A DNA stretch of 64,000 nucleotides from an uncultured Flavobacteriaceae bacterium (GCA_947500585.1 CANMSN010000005.1:124001-188000), one strand, 5' to 3'; positions 44,278 to 52,817 are shown, counted from the stretch's first letter. Notes: generated from the sequence alone by a model not told the origin. Translations and numbers: made by a program.

Positions 44278-45285
44278 ATGAACAAAGAACTTGAACAAAT
44301 AGTTAATAATCTTGATTTAACCAAGTTCAAAATTGAATTAGATAATAAAGGTTTAGATTCTGCTTTTCATCTTAATTTTATTCGTGTCGAGAATTTTGAT
44401 AATCTCTTCATAAAATATCATAAGTCATTTATTGAAACTAAAAACTTAAAGAAGCAAAAGCTAATTCTTTCAGAGGAAAAAGAAGTATATAAAGAGCTGA
44501 TTAAATATTTAAAAAAAATAATTTCTGGAATAAAATCTTCAAAAACTAAAATTATTTTAACCTACAACAAAGAATATGAAAAGCTAATAGACAACACCTT
44601 AAATGATTTCTTTAAAATTAACAAAACACTCTCTTTTAAAGAAAAAATAAAGGAACTCGTATTGAAAAAATTACAACTTCAGCTAAAAGAATCAGAAGAA
44701 AATATTTTTAAAATTAGTAACTACGAATTTGCTACATTTAAAAATGAAGAATTTTTGGGTAGTAACTTTTATTTAAGATTTCCAAAAGAATTAATAATAT
44801 ATAAAGATGTAAGTATTGGTAAATCAGGATTTGGATTTTCCATTTTAACGAAAGATAATTCAAAGAATGAGGATAAGGTTAATTTATTATGTATTATAGC
44901 TTTTATACAAGCTGTTCCAAATTTCATTCTTACAGAAAATTCTGCTTATAATGAAAAATTGACTAATATTTATAATGAGTTCGATATTTTAGATTTACTT
45001 ACTATATCTAGTGCAAAATTTTTTAATTCACCGAAATCTAAGTTTAGAAGTTTAAGTACTCCAATTTTTAAATTATATAAAAATACAAGCATTACAATAA
45101 TTCCAGAATGTCAACATTTAGAATTATTTCATCTTTACCATTCTTCATTAAAACAATTTGAACCATTACCAAGATGTGTCTTTCTGTTCAGAATAATTGA
45201 ATACGGTAAAAATTATCATTTTCAAAAAGAATTTAAAAGTGATAAGACCAAACTTACACCGTATAAAAATAATTGCTTATTTTAG
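44278..45285 (+). CDS. Orphan protein of unknown function, 335 aa
   Basis: A 335-residue soluble protein with no recognised family and no signal or membrane segment. It is very rich in Lys, Ile, Asn and Leu, and its third positions are more AT-rich than neighbouring dinB and pyk. The final part (PRCVFLFRIIEYGKNYHF) is followed soon by the stop, which may mean a longer ancestral protein was truncated. It is a lone plus-strand gene framed by 13-bp inverted repeats (44208 and 45374) with a large hairpin downstream (45301-45359), consistent with a laterally moved cassette. No function is proposed. Confidence 0.6.
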   Translation: MNKELEQIVNNLDLTKFKIELDNKGLDSAFHLNFIRVENFDNLFIKYHKSFIETKNLKKQKLILSEEKEVYKELIKYLKKIISGIKSSKTKIILTYNKEYEKLIDNTLNDFFKINKTLSFKEKIKELVLKKLQLQLKESEENIFKISNYEFATFKNEEFLGSNFYLRFPKELIIYKDVSIGKSGFGFSILTKDNSKNEDKVNLLCIIAFIQAVPNFILTENSAYNEKLTNIYNEFDILDLLTISSAKFFNSPKSKFRSLSTPIFKLYKNTSITIIPECQHLELFHLYHSSLKQFEPLPRCVFLFRIIEYGKNYHFQKEFKSDKTKLTPYKNNCLF

Positions 45286-45300
45286 GCTAAACCAAAGGTC

Positions 45301-45359
45301 GTTGCAGTTTTGTTACGTCTGATTTTCCTGCGGAAAATCCTCGCACACAAAACCGCAAC
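45301..45359. repeat. Large nested hairpin downstream of the orphan gene
   Basis: Outer arms GTTGCAGTTTTGT (45301-45313) and ACAAAACCGCAAC (45347-45359) match at 12 of 13 positions. An inner perfect stem ATTTTCC/GGAAAAT (45322-45328 and 45332-45338) has a TGC loop. The whole is an imperfect 59-base cruciform-like structure with unpaired bases between the stems. Confidence 0.75.
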
Positions 45360-45373
45360 TATTCTTATACATA

Positions 45374-45386
45374 AACGTTAAACGAA
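45374..45386 (-). repeat. Right inverted repeat of the orphan-gene unit
   Basis: AACGTTAAACGAA is the exact reverse complement of 44208-44220. The neighbouring TTATACATA also partly mirrors the GTATATAA beside the left repeat. Confidence 0.7.
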
Positions 45387-45472
45387 CCAATACAAAATAG
45401 AGTAGCTTTAACCTAAAAAAATGAGTTAGTAAATAAGTGTATTAACTATTATAATCGTATACTTTTAAATAG

Positions 45473-45495
45473 AAAAAACTGCCTAAAAGCAGTTT
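45473..45495 (-). terminator. Terminator downstream of pyk
   Basis: Read on the minus strand, AAACTGC, a short loop and GCAGTTTTTT form a hairpin with T tail, about 70 bases after the pyk stop. Confidence 0.65.
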
Positions 45496-45566
45496 CTTCT
45501 ATTTAAATATAATATAAAGCGTAGCCTTATGGTAACGCCCAAACATTTTAAGCAATTATTAGATTA

Positions 45567-47009
45567 TTAAAAGTTACACGTTGTAATTTCTGTAACTCTT
45601 AATGTATTTACCATACCTTTTTCTTGAATAGGCATTGCGGCTAAACTAATTAGCATATCACCTTCTTCTAAATAACCCATTTTACAAGCTATGGCGTTAA
45701 CATCTTCTATAGTCTCATCTGTACTTACAAATTTATCATAATAAAACGCACGAACACCCCAAAGTAAACTTAAACGCGTTAAAATACGTTTGTTTGATGT
45801 GAATACTAAAATATGACATGAAGGTCTCCAAGCAGAAATTTGAAACGCCGTATAGCCACTATTTGTTAATGTTGAAATCGCTTTTGCATTTATTTCATTA
45901 GCCATATTAGCCGCATGATAACAAATAGATTTTGTTATATAACGGTTGGTACGAATATGCGGTGGTAGTTGAGGTACTTTTATAAGTTTTGAATCTTCAA
46001 CACTTTTTAAGATATCGCTCATTTGTTTAATAACCTGTATAGGGTATTTACCAACCGATGTTTCTCCTGAAAGCATAACAGCATCTGCACCATCCATAAC
46101 CGAGTTTGCCACATCATTAACTTCTGCTCTGGTTGGTGTTAAACTATCAATCATAGTCTCCATCATTTGGGTGGCTATAATTACAGGAATTCTTGCTTTT
46201 TTTGCACGCAATACCAATTGCTTCTGAATTAGTGGCACTTCTTCTGCCGGAACTTCAACACCTAAATCGCCACGAGCTACCATTAAACCATCACAATGTG
46301 TTACAATTTTATCAATGTTTTCAACAGCTTCTGGTTTTTCAATTTTAGCAATAATTGGAATTTTATGGTCACTATGTTTGGCAATTAAATCGCTTAATTG
46401 CATTAAATCTTCAGCATGACGTACAAACGATAAAGCCATCCAATCTACATTTTGGCTAATAGCAAAAATAGCATCTTCAATATCTTTTTCAGTAAGTGCT
46501 GGCTGGGAAATATTTGTGTTTGGAAGGTTGACACCTTTTTTAGATTTTAATGGTCCTCCCTGAATAACCTTGGCTTTTACTTCACTTTTTTTATCGGTAG
46601 AAACCACTTCAAAAATTAGTTTTCCATCATCTAAAAGAATGCGTTCTCCAGGTTTTGCATCTTGCGGAAACCTGTCATACGTCATATAAACACGTTCTTT
46701 AGTGCCTTCAAAACGCTTACCGGTTGCAAAAATTATTTCATCACCAGGATTAACTACAACCTCTTCTTTCATAACACCCACACGAAGTTTAGGGCCTTGT
46801 AAATCGGCTAAAATAGCTGCGGTGAAATTATATTCTTCATTTAGCTCTCGTATCATTTGGATACGCGCTTTTACATCATTATAATCTGCATGAGAGAAGT
46901 TAATTCTAAATACATTAACGCCTTCTTCAAGCATTCCTTTTAGAACTTCTTTGGTACTTGTAGCAGGCCCTAGAGTTGCTACTATTTTTGTTTTTTTTCT
47001 TAACGGCAT
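45567..47009 (-). CDS. pyk: Pyruvate kinase
   Basis: A 480-residue pyruvate kinase, converting phosphoenolpyruvate and ADP to pyruvate and ATP in the last step of glycolysis. Signatures are the start RKKTKIVATLGPAT, the catalytic lysine region IPIIAKIEKPEAVENID, MVARGDLGVE, and TPTRAEVNDVANSVMDGADAVMLSGET. The C-terminal allosteric domain is complete. Its ATG overlaps the stop of the upstream IPExxxVDY gene by one base, indicating coupled translation. Confidence 0.96.
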   Translation of the reverse strand: MPLRKKTKIVATLGPATSTKEVLKGMLEEGVNVFRINFSHADYNDVKARIQMIRELNEEYNFTAAILADLQGPKLRVGVMKEEVVVNPGDEIIFATGKRFEGTKERVYMTYDRFPQDAKPGERILLDDGKLIFEVVSTDKKSEVKAKVIQGGPLKSKKGVNLPNTNISQPALTEKDIEDAIFAISQNVDWMALSFVRHAEDLMQLSDLIAKHSDHKIPIIAKIEKPEAVENIDKIVTHCDGLMVARGDLGVEVPAEEVPLIQKQLVLRAKKARIPVIIATQMMETMIDSLTPTRAEVNDVANSVMDGADAVMLSGETSVGKYPIQVIKQMSDILKSVEDSKLIKVPQLPPHIRTNRYITKSICYHAANMANEINAKAISTLTNSGYTAFQISAWRPSCHILVFTSNKRILTRLSLLWGVRAFYYDKFVSTDETIEDVNAIACKMGYLEEGDMLISLAAMPIQEKGMVNTLRVTEITTCNF

Positions 47010-47494
47010 TAGCTAAAAATTAAATTGTCTTTGGATCTTAATTTATTACTGTCAATACTATAAGCAGTAGCAATTTGAGAGATATTTAATATACTGTTTA
47101 AAATATATTTTTCTTTACTGAAATTGAATTGGTTATCTATTTTTAAAAAATAATTAACGCGCTTATATTCTGGTATTAAATGAGTTGTTTTTGTTATTCT
47201 TTCTTGGTTTTCAAATAAGGATTCATAATGTATTTGCTGATAACTTTCAGTTTTACAAATATTAGAAACCAAACTCCAAGTTGTTAATTGTTTTTCATCT
47301 TTCCATTCAAAAATTGAATATGTCGATTTGCTGTTATTATAATCTAAATCTGATGATTTTCGAGTAAGGGTTATACCTAAATGTTTATTAAGAAGATATG
47401 CTAAACGGTAATCTTCAATTGTGCAATGTATTGCAATTAGAGTGTATAACACTTCATCAAAAACATCATCAAGAATAAGTTTGTGAACAGCCAT
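47009..47494 (-). CDS. IPExxxVDY family protein
   Basis: A 161-residue protein of the Bacteroidota-specific IPExxxVDY family, which is typically encoded right beside pyk and rnc, as here. The name motif is present but altered: IPEYKRVNYFLKI, with Asn in place of the Asp. No catalytic residues are known for the family. It sits 116 bases downstream of rnc and overlaps pyk by one base. Confidence 0.88.
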   Translation of the reverse strand: MAVHKLILDDVFDEVLYTLIAIHCTIEDYRLAYLLNKHLGITLTRKSSDLDYNNSKSTYSIFEWKDEKQLTTWSLVSNICKTESYQQIHYESLFENQERITKTTHLIPEYKRVNYFLKIDNQFNFSKEKYILNSILNISQIATAYSIDSNKLRSKDNLIFS

Positions 47495-47610
47495 AACTTA
47501 TATTAATAGGGTAAATATAGTACTTAAAAAAATTATTAAGACAGGTTTTGCTTAATCTTAATGATAAAGATAACTAAAACGTTGTAGTTATTATTTTTTG
47601 GAAAAGAACT

Positions 47611-48351
47611 TTAAATCATTTTAGACATTCTACTTTGGAACGCAAAAAAAGCACGTTTTGAAGCTTTTTCTTCTGCTTTTTTCTTTGAAGTAGCTCTTGC
47701 TTTGGCAACAATTTTTTCATCTATTGATAGTTTTACTGAAAAATGCCTGACATCGTCATTTCCAGTGTCTTCATAAACGTTATATCCGAAAGTTTTCTTT
47801 TCTTTTTGGCACCATTCAATTAATAAACTCTTGTAGCTTATTACTTTGCCTTCTAATGTCCCAATATCTACATAGGGTATAATAACACTCTTGTAAATAA
47901 ATTTTTCACAATATTTATAACCCCTGTCTAAAAATATAGCACCTATTAAGGCCTCAAATAAATTACCGTGAATATTGTCTCCAAACTGTCCTGGAGGTAT
48001 TTTACTTTCTACTAAATCAATTAATTTTAAGTCTTTTCCCAGTTCGTTTAAATGTTCTCTACTAACAATTTTAGATCGCATTTTGGTTAAGTAACCTTCG
48101 TCGCCACTTGGCACCTCAAGATATAAATGAGAAGCAATTACAGAGCTTAACATGGCATCGCCTAAAAACTCCAAACGTTCATAGTTAATAGCATTGCCTT
48201 TGCTATCTTTAATATTCATGGAACGATGGGTAAACGCCTTTTTGTAGAATTTTATTTGTTTAGGTTTAAACCCAAGAATTTTAGTTAATTGCATAAAAAA
48301 ATTCCCGTTACCTTTAAAACGGGAATTCAATATGTTACGAATGTTTTTCAT
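47611..48351 (-). CDS. rnc: Ribonuclease III
   Basis: A 246-residue double-strand-specific endoribonuclease for rRNA and mRNA processing. The signature ERLEFLGDAMLSSV and the second acidic cluster (GNLFEALIGAIFLDRG) carry the metal-binding residues, and a C-terminal dsRNA-binding domain ends the protein (about 175-240). It follows fabF in the usual acpP-fabF-rnc order. A 10-bp hairpin lies in its first codons (48300-48327), which could allow self-cleavage control as known for E. coli rnc. Confidence 0.95.
   Translation of the reverse strand: MKNIRNILNSRFKGNGNFFMQLTKILGFKPKQIKFYKKAFTHRSMNIKDSKGNAINYERLEFLGDAMLSSVIASHLYLEVPSGDEGYLTKMRSKIVSREHLNELGKDLKLIDLVESKIPPGQFGDNIHGNLFEALIGAIFLDRGYKYCEKFIYKSVIIPYVDIGTLEGKVISYKSLLIEWCQKEKKTFGYNVYEDTGNDDVRHFSVKLSIDEKIVAKARATSKKKAEEKASKRAFFAFQSRMSKMI
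48300..48327 (-). promoter_or_regulatory. Hairpin in the 5' coding region of rnc
   Basis: AATTCCCGTT (48300-48309) and AACGGGAATT (48318-48327) form a perfect 10-bp stem with an 8-base loop, covering about codons 9-18 of the RNase III gene. A stable helix this early in the message could affect translation or be a substrate of the enzyme itself. Confidence 0.45.
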
Positions 48352-48450
48352 CTGATGATTAATATTTTATTAAAATGTCAGATGTAATAAACCAAGATTC
48401 ATAGTATATGTAAAATTTAATTTATCGTTATGGTTTATTTCATTCGGGAT

Positions 48451-49701
48451 TTAATCTATTTTTTTGAATACTACACAAGCGTTATGTCCGCCAAATCCAA
48501 ATGTATTACTCATACCTACTTTTACGTCACGCTTTTGAGCTTTGTTTAAAGTTAAATTTAATTCAGGATCAATGTTTTCGTCTACAGTAGTATGGTTAAT
48601 TGTTGGCGGAACAATGCCATGCTCCATGGCCAATATAACCGATATAGCTTCAATAGCACCTGCTGCACCTAATAGATGCCCAGTCATTGATTTTGTTGAA
48701 TTAATATTTATATTTTTTGCGTGACTTCCAAATACTTCTGAAATTGCTTTAAGTTCGGCAACATCACCTAAAGGTGTTGATGTACCATGTGTATTAATAT
48801 GGTCTACATCTTCTGGCTTTAATCCTGCATTTTCTAAACAATTTTTCATTACAGCAACAACACCTATCCCATCAGGATGTGGTGCCGTCATATGATAAGC
48901 GTCAGAAGATAATCCTCCCCCAGCAACTTCGGCATAAATTTTAGCGCCTCTTGCTTTGGCATGCTCATATTCTTCTATAACTAGTGCGCCTGCACCTTCT
49001 CCTAAAACAAAACCATCTCGTGTACCATCAAATGGGCGAGAGGCTGTTTCTGGACTTTCATTTCTAGTAGATAGTGCATGCATCGCATTAAAACCACCCA
49101 TACCAGCAATAGTTACTGCGGCTTCACTACCTCCTGTAACAACTACATCACAATGTCCTAAACGTATCATGTTTAAGGCATCAAACATAGCATTCGCAGA
49201 AGATGCACATGCAGAAACTGTGGTATAATTTGGCCCCATAAAACCATGTTTTATAGAGATGTTTGCTGGTGCAATATCGGCAATCATTTTAGGAATAAAG
49301 AATGGATTAAATCTTGGTGTTCCGTCGCCATCAGCAAAGTTTAAAACTTCTTGCTGAAAGGTTTCTAAACCACCAATTCCTGCTCCCCATATAACACCTA
49401 CTCGCAATTTATTAACTTCTTCAAGATTTAGTTTAGCGTCTTCAATGGCTTCGTCTGCAGCTACCATAGCGTATTGAGCAAATTTATCCATTTTACGAGC
49501 TTCTTTTCTATCAAGAAAATCGTTTGCATTAAAGTTTTTTAATTCGCAAGCGAATTTTGTTTTAAACTTTTCAGTGTCATAATATGTTATAGGCGCAGCA
49601 CCACTTTTACCACTAATTAAGCCATCCCAGAATTCATCTTTGGTATTGCCAATTGGTGTTAAAGCCCCTAATCCTGTGACTACAACTCGCTTTAATTCCA
49701 T
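48451..49701 (-). CDS. fabF: 3-oxoacyl-[ACP] synthase II
   Basis: A 416-residue beta-ketoacyl-ACP synthase II for chain elongation in fatty-acid synthesis. The catalytic triad is visible: cysteine in TTVSACASSANAM, histidine in NTHGTSTPLGD and histidine in KSMTGHLLGAAG. The start RVVVTGLGALTPIGN is typical. It is encoded 12 bases downstream of acpP, its substrate carrier, on the same strand. Confidence 0.96.
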   Translation of the reverse strand: MELKRVVVTGLGALTPIGNTKDEFWDGLISGKSGAAPITYYDTEKFKTKFACELKNFNANDFLDRKEARKMDKFAQYAMVAADEAIEDAKLNLEEVNKLRVGVIWGAGIGGLETFQQEVLNFADGDGTPRFNPFFIPKMIADIAPANISIKHGFMGPNYTTVSACASSANAMFDALNMIRLGHCDVVVTGGSEAAVTIAGMGGFNAMHALSTRNESPETASRPFDGTRDGFVLGEGAGALVIEEYEHAKARGAKIYAEVAGGGLSSDAYHMTAPHPDGIGVVAVMKNCLENAGLKPEDVDHINTHGTSTPLGDVAELKAISEVFGSHAKNININSTKSMTGHLLGAAGAIEAISVILAMEHGIVPPTINHTTVDENIDPELNLTLNKAQKRDVKVGMSNTFGFGGHNACVVFKKID

Positions 49702-49713
49702 AAAGTATTTTGC

Positions 49714-49947
49714 TTATTTAGCAGCTTCTATGTATGATATAGCTTGACCCACTGTTGCAATATTTTCAGCTTGGTCGTCAGGAATTTGGATATCAAATTC
49801 TTTTTCAAATTCCATTATTAATTCTACAGTGTCTAAAGAGTCTGCTCCTAAATCGTTTGTGAAGCTAGCTTCTGTAACAACTTCGTTTTCATCTACTCCT
49901 AATTTATCAACGATAATCGCTTTTACTCTTGATGCAATGTCTGACAT
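49714..49947 (-). CDS. acpP: Acyl carrier protein
   Basis: A 77-residue acidic acyl carrier protein. The serine that receives 4'-phosphopantetheine is in the [12 protein letters not shown] motif. It starts the acpP-fabF-rnc unit and has a promoter-like box 33 bases upstream of its start. Confidence 0.96.
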   Translation of the reverse strand: MSDIASRVKAIIVDKLGVDENEVVTEASFTNDLGADSLDTVELIMEFEKEFDIQIPDDQAENIATVGQAISYIEAAK

Positions 49948-49979
49948 AATTTTTTAATTTTAATTTAAATTTTAGTTGG

Positions 49980-49987
49980 CAAAAATA
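49980..49987 (-). promoter_or_regulatory. Promoter -7 element for acpP
   Basis: On the minus strand TATTTTTG fits TAnnTTTG and lies 33 bases upstream of the acpP ATG. No clear TTG at the expected spacing. Confidence 0.4.
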
Positions 49988-50224
49988 AAAAACTTTATTT
50001 TTAAAACACACCTTTAGTATAAAAATGTGTTCGTAATTTACTAAAATTACTTTTAAGTATTTATATTTTACCTTCTAATTGTTAATAATTATTCTTTTTT
50101 TTGTTTGAATAATAGCAACATTGATAGTCTGTGTATGAAATGAGCTTAAGAAATTTTGCTGAACATTCTTTGAATTCGATTTACGAATTGCATCTGACAT
50201 TAATTTAAAAATAGAAACTAGCAG

Positions 50225-50791
50225 ATGAAACGTATTGTGATTTTTGCGTCCGGAAGTGGTACTAATGCTGAAAATTTAATTAAGTTTTTTCACAACAGCG
50301 ATAATGTGTCTGTTATTCAAGTACTGAGTAACAATCCTCATGCCAAAGTTTTAGATCGGGCTAAAAAATTAGAAGTTAGTGCGCTTTCATTCAACAGAAT
50401 AGCGTTTACTAAAACAGATGATGTGCTTCATATTTTAAAAGCATCTAACCCAGATTTAATTGTGTTAGCAGGCTTTTTATGGAAATTTCCTGAACACATT
50501 TTAAATGAATTTCCAAATAAAGTCATTAATGTGCATCCTGCATTATTGCCAAAATATGGCGGAAAAGGGATGTATGGCATGCATGTACATAAAGCAGTTG
50601 TTGATAATAATGAAACGGAAACAGGTATTACAATTCATTATGTAAATGAGCATTATGATGAAGGTGCTATTATTTTTCAATCAAAATGCGATGTAAGTAA
50701 TAATGATACCGCAGATGATGTTGCTGCTAAAATTCATGAATTGGAGATGGAACATTTCCCGAAGGTGGTTGAGGGATTGTTAAAAAAGTAA
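50225..50791 (+). CDS. purN: Phosphoribosylglycinamide formyltransferase
   Basis: A 188-residue PurN, transferring a formyl group from 10-formyl-THF to GAR in purine synthesis. The start IVIFASGSGTNAENLI is diagnostic. Active-site residues lie in NVHPALLPKYGGKGMYG and TGITIHYVNEHYDEGAIIFQ. It is divergent from acpP, and a PurF-type gene lies about 2 kb downstream on the same strand. Confidence 0.95.
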   Translation: MKRIVIFASGSGTNAENLIKFFHNSDNVSVIQVLSNNPHAKVLDRAKKLEVSALSFNRIAFTKTDDVLHILKASNPDLIVLAGFLWKFPEHILNEFPNKVINVHPALLPKYGGKGMYGMHVHKAVVDNNETETGITIHYVNEHYDEGAIIFQSKCDVSNNDTADDVAAKIHELEMEHFPKVVEGLLKK

Positions 50792-50795
50792 ATTT

Positions 50796-50845
50796 CATTC
50801 AGAGCTAAGCGAAGAATCTTAACGTTTTAATTTAAGAGATTCTTC
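50796..50845. repeat. Intergenic inverted repeat (AAGAATCT/AGATTCTT)
   Basis: AAGAATCT (50812-50819) and AGATTCTT (50837-50844) are exact inverted 8-mers, preceded by CATTCAGAGC-like sequence common in Bacteroidota repeats. It is followed closely by the CTTC-loop palindrome at 50901. Confidence 0.5.
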
Positions 50846-50900
50846 AGTCTTAACATCCTACTGAAAGACAATAATAATAATATTTTGAACTTTAATTTAT

Positions 50901-50926
50901 GAGATTCCCTCCTTCGAGGGAATGAC
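50901..50926. repeat. Short palindromic repeat (CTTC-loop family), copy 2
   Basis: ATTCCCTC (50904-50911), loop CTTC, GAGGGAAT (50916-50923), ending in AATGAC. It has the same layout as 17389-17412. Its final ATGAC supplies a spurious in-frame start for the downstream gene. Confidence 0.65.
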
Positions 50927-50930
50927 AAAA

Positions 50931-51572
50931 ATGAGTAAGAAGAAAAAGAAATATTACGCGGTTTGGAAAGGTCATCACACTGGCGTTTTCGAATCTTGGA
51001 ATGATTGTAAAGCCCAAATAAATAACTTTGATGGTGCTCAATACAAATCATTTGAAACGTTTGAAGCAGCAAAAGCAGCCTTAAAAGGTAATTATTTTGA
51101 TTACGTTGGGAAAAATAAAGGCTTTAAAAGTGAATTATCGCCAGAGCAATTAAAAAAAATAGGGTTGCCTAATTATAATTCCATCTCTGTAGATGCCGCA
51201 TCCAGTGGCAATCCAGGAATTATGGAATATCGTGGTGTAGATACAAAAACTAAAAAACAACTTTTTATTCAAGGGCCTTTTGAAGAAGGCACCAATAACA
51301 TAGGAGAATTTTTGGCTTTGGTACATGGTTTGGCACTTCTTAAAAAAAATAAAAGTGATCGAATTATTTATACGGATTCTAGAACGGCGATGAGTTGGGT
51401 AAAAAAGAAAAACTGTAACACTAAGCTAGAACGCAACAATAAAAATAAACCTGTTTTTGATTTAGTTGATAGAGCCATTGAGTGGTTAAAAACTAATACC
51501 TATAATACAGTAATTGTAAAATGGGAAACTAAAGCTTGGGGCGAAATACCTGCAGACTTTGGCAGGAAATAA
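50931..51572 (+). CDS. RNase H1-type ribonuclease with viroplasmin domain
   Basis: A 213-residue protein with an N-terminal caulimovirus viroplasmin-like domain (YYAVWKGHHTGVFESWNDCKAQINN, about residues 6-45) that binds RNA-DNA hybrids. An RNase H domain from about 80 carries acidic residues in VDAASSGNPG, NNIGEFLALVHGL and IYTDSRTAMSW. It removes RNA from hybrids. The ATG at 50931 is chosen; the one at 50922 lies within a palindromic repeat and adds only three residues. Confidence 0.88.
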   Translation: MSKKKKKYYAVWKGHHTGVFESWNDCKAQINNFDGAQYKSFETFEAAKAALKGNYFDYVGKNKGFKSELSPEQLKKIGLPNYNSISVDAASSGNPGIMEYRGVDTKTKKQLFIQGPFEEGTNNIGEFLALVHGLALLKKNKSDRIIYTDSRTAMSWVKKKNCNTKLERNNKNKPVFDLVDRAIEWLKTNTYNTVIVKWETKAWGEIPADFGRK

Positions 51573-51756
51573 GATGCATTCAAAATCATCTTAAAAATTA
51601 AGGGATGTAAAAATTACATCCCGAAATCTTATTAAATTGATAATAGCATTTAATATTAAGACACACGCTTTTTTAAAAAGTCACATAAAGTTTAAATTGT
51701 GCTATTAAATGATATTTATTCAGGAAAATATAGTCGCTGTAATTTATAAAAAGACT

Positions 51757-51764
51757 TATATTTG
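51757..51764 (+). promoter_or_regulatory. Promoter -7 element for the PfkB gene
   Basis: TATATTTG followed by CACC lies 23 bases before the ATG at 51788, matching the TAnnTTTG consensus exactly. Confidence 0.45.
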
Positions 51765-51787
51765 CACCTTAATTTCACATCTCATTC

Positions 51788-52714
51788 ATGAGTAAATTAG
51801 TAATTGTTGGCACCGTGGCATTTGATGCTATTGAGACGCCTTTCGGTAAAACCGATAAAATTTTAGGTGGTGCTGCTACTTTTATTGGTCTTGCAGCGTC
51901 TCATTTTAATATTGATGCAGCAGCAGTATCTATTGTTGGTGGCGACTTCCCACAAGAGTATCTAGATTTATTATCAGACAAGAATATTGATATTTCAGGA
52001 ATTGAAATTGTAAAAGAAGGCAAAACATTTTTTTGGAGTGGCAAGTATCATAACGATATGAATACTCGTGATACTTTGGTTACAGAGTTAAATGTATTAG
52101 AACATTTTAAACCTGTTGTGCCAGAAGATTATAAAGATGCTGAAATTGTTATGCTAGGAAACTTGCATCCTTTAGTGCAACAAGGTGTTTTAGACCAAAT
52201 GACTAAAAAGCCAAAACTAGCCATTTTAGATACTATGAATTTCTGGATGGATATTGCTTTAGACGATTTAATGGCAGTTATAAAAAACGTAGATGTTATT
52301 ACCATTAACGATGAAGAAGCGAGGCAACTATCTGGTGAATATTCACTAGTTGTAGCAGCAAGAAAAATTCATGAGATGGGACCTAAATATGTAGTGATTA
52401 AAAAAGGAGAACATGGTGCATTATTATTTCATGATGATGATGTTTTTTATGCGCCTGCTTTACCATTAGAAGAAGTTTTTGACCCAACTGGAGCGGGTGA
52501 TACTTTTGCAGGAGGCTTTGCCGGGTATCTTGCTAAAACTGGAGATACTTCTTTTGAGAATATGAAAAATGCTATTATATACGGATCAACATTAGCATCA
52601 TTTTGTGTTGAGAAATTTGGGACGGAGCGCATGCAGAATTTGTCAAATGGTGAAATACATAAACGCCTGTTACAGTTTAAACAACTAACACAATTTGAAA
52701 TCGAATTAACATAA
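51788..52714 (+). CDS. PfkB-family sugar/nucleoside kinase
   Basis: A 308-residue ribokinase-type kinase. The start KLVIVGTVAFDAIETPFG, the GGAATFIGLAASHFN binding strand and the C-terminal DPTGAGDTFAGGFAGYL motif, with the catalytic base Asp in GAGD, define the family. Substrate is uncertain; members in this position are often annotated as sugar kinases. A PurF-type gene follows after a terminator and a repeat. Confidence 0.88.
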   Translation: MSKLVIVGTVAFDAIETPFGKTDKILGGAATFIGLAASHFNIDAAAVSIVGGDFPQEYLDLLSDKNIDISGIEIVKEGKTFFWSGKYHNDMNTRDTLVTELNVLEHFKPVVPEDYKDAEIVMLGNLHPLVQQGVLDQMTKKPKLAILDTMNFWMDIALDDLMAVIKNVDVITINDEEARQLSGEYSLVVAARKIHEMGPKYVVIKKGEHGALLFHDDDVFYAPALPLEEVFDPTGAGDTFAGGFAGYLAKTGDTSFENMKNAIIYGSTLASFCVEKFGTERMQNLSNGEIHKRLLQFKQLTQFEIELT

Positions 52715-52716
52715 AC

Positions 52717-52745
52717 AAACGCGCTCTAAATTAGAGTGCGTTTTT
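52717..52745 (+). terminator. Terminator after the PfkB gene
   Basis: AAACGCGCTCTAA and TTAGAGTGCGTTT (52731-52743) pair with one G-T mismatch and a single-base loop, followed by T residues. Confidence 0.75.
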
Positions 52746-52792
52746 GATTTAAAACATATTCCAAAATAAAATTATTTTGGAATCAATAAATT

Positions 52793-52817
52793 GTCATTCC
52801 TGTGAATGCAGGAATCT
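52793..52817. repeat. Short palindromic repeat (CTTC-loop family), copy 3, inverted
   Basis: GTCATTCCTG...CAGGAATCT is, on the minus strand, AGATTCCTG-loop-CAGGAATGAC, the same frame (AGATT...AATGAC) as the copy at 50901, with another stem sequence. It lies between the PfkB and PurF-type genes. Confidence 0.6.

Noticed and set aside
44208-45386. A true integron attC site around the orphan gene
   Set aside because: GTTTAAC and GTTAAAC resemble the R'' and R' core words but lie on opposite sides of the gene, not at the two ends of one downstream site, and no integrase gene is in the window. Kept only as an analogy.
50827-51072. Minus-strand frame containing the SFPRRRES string
   Set aside because: This string is a known by-product of translating intergenic palindromic repeats; the rest is antisense to the RNase H gene.
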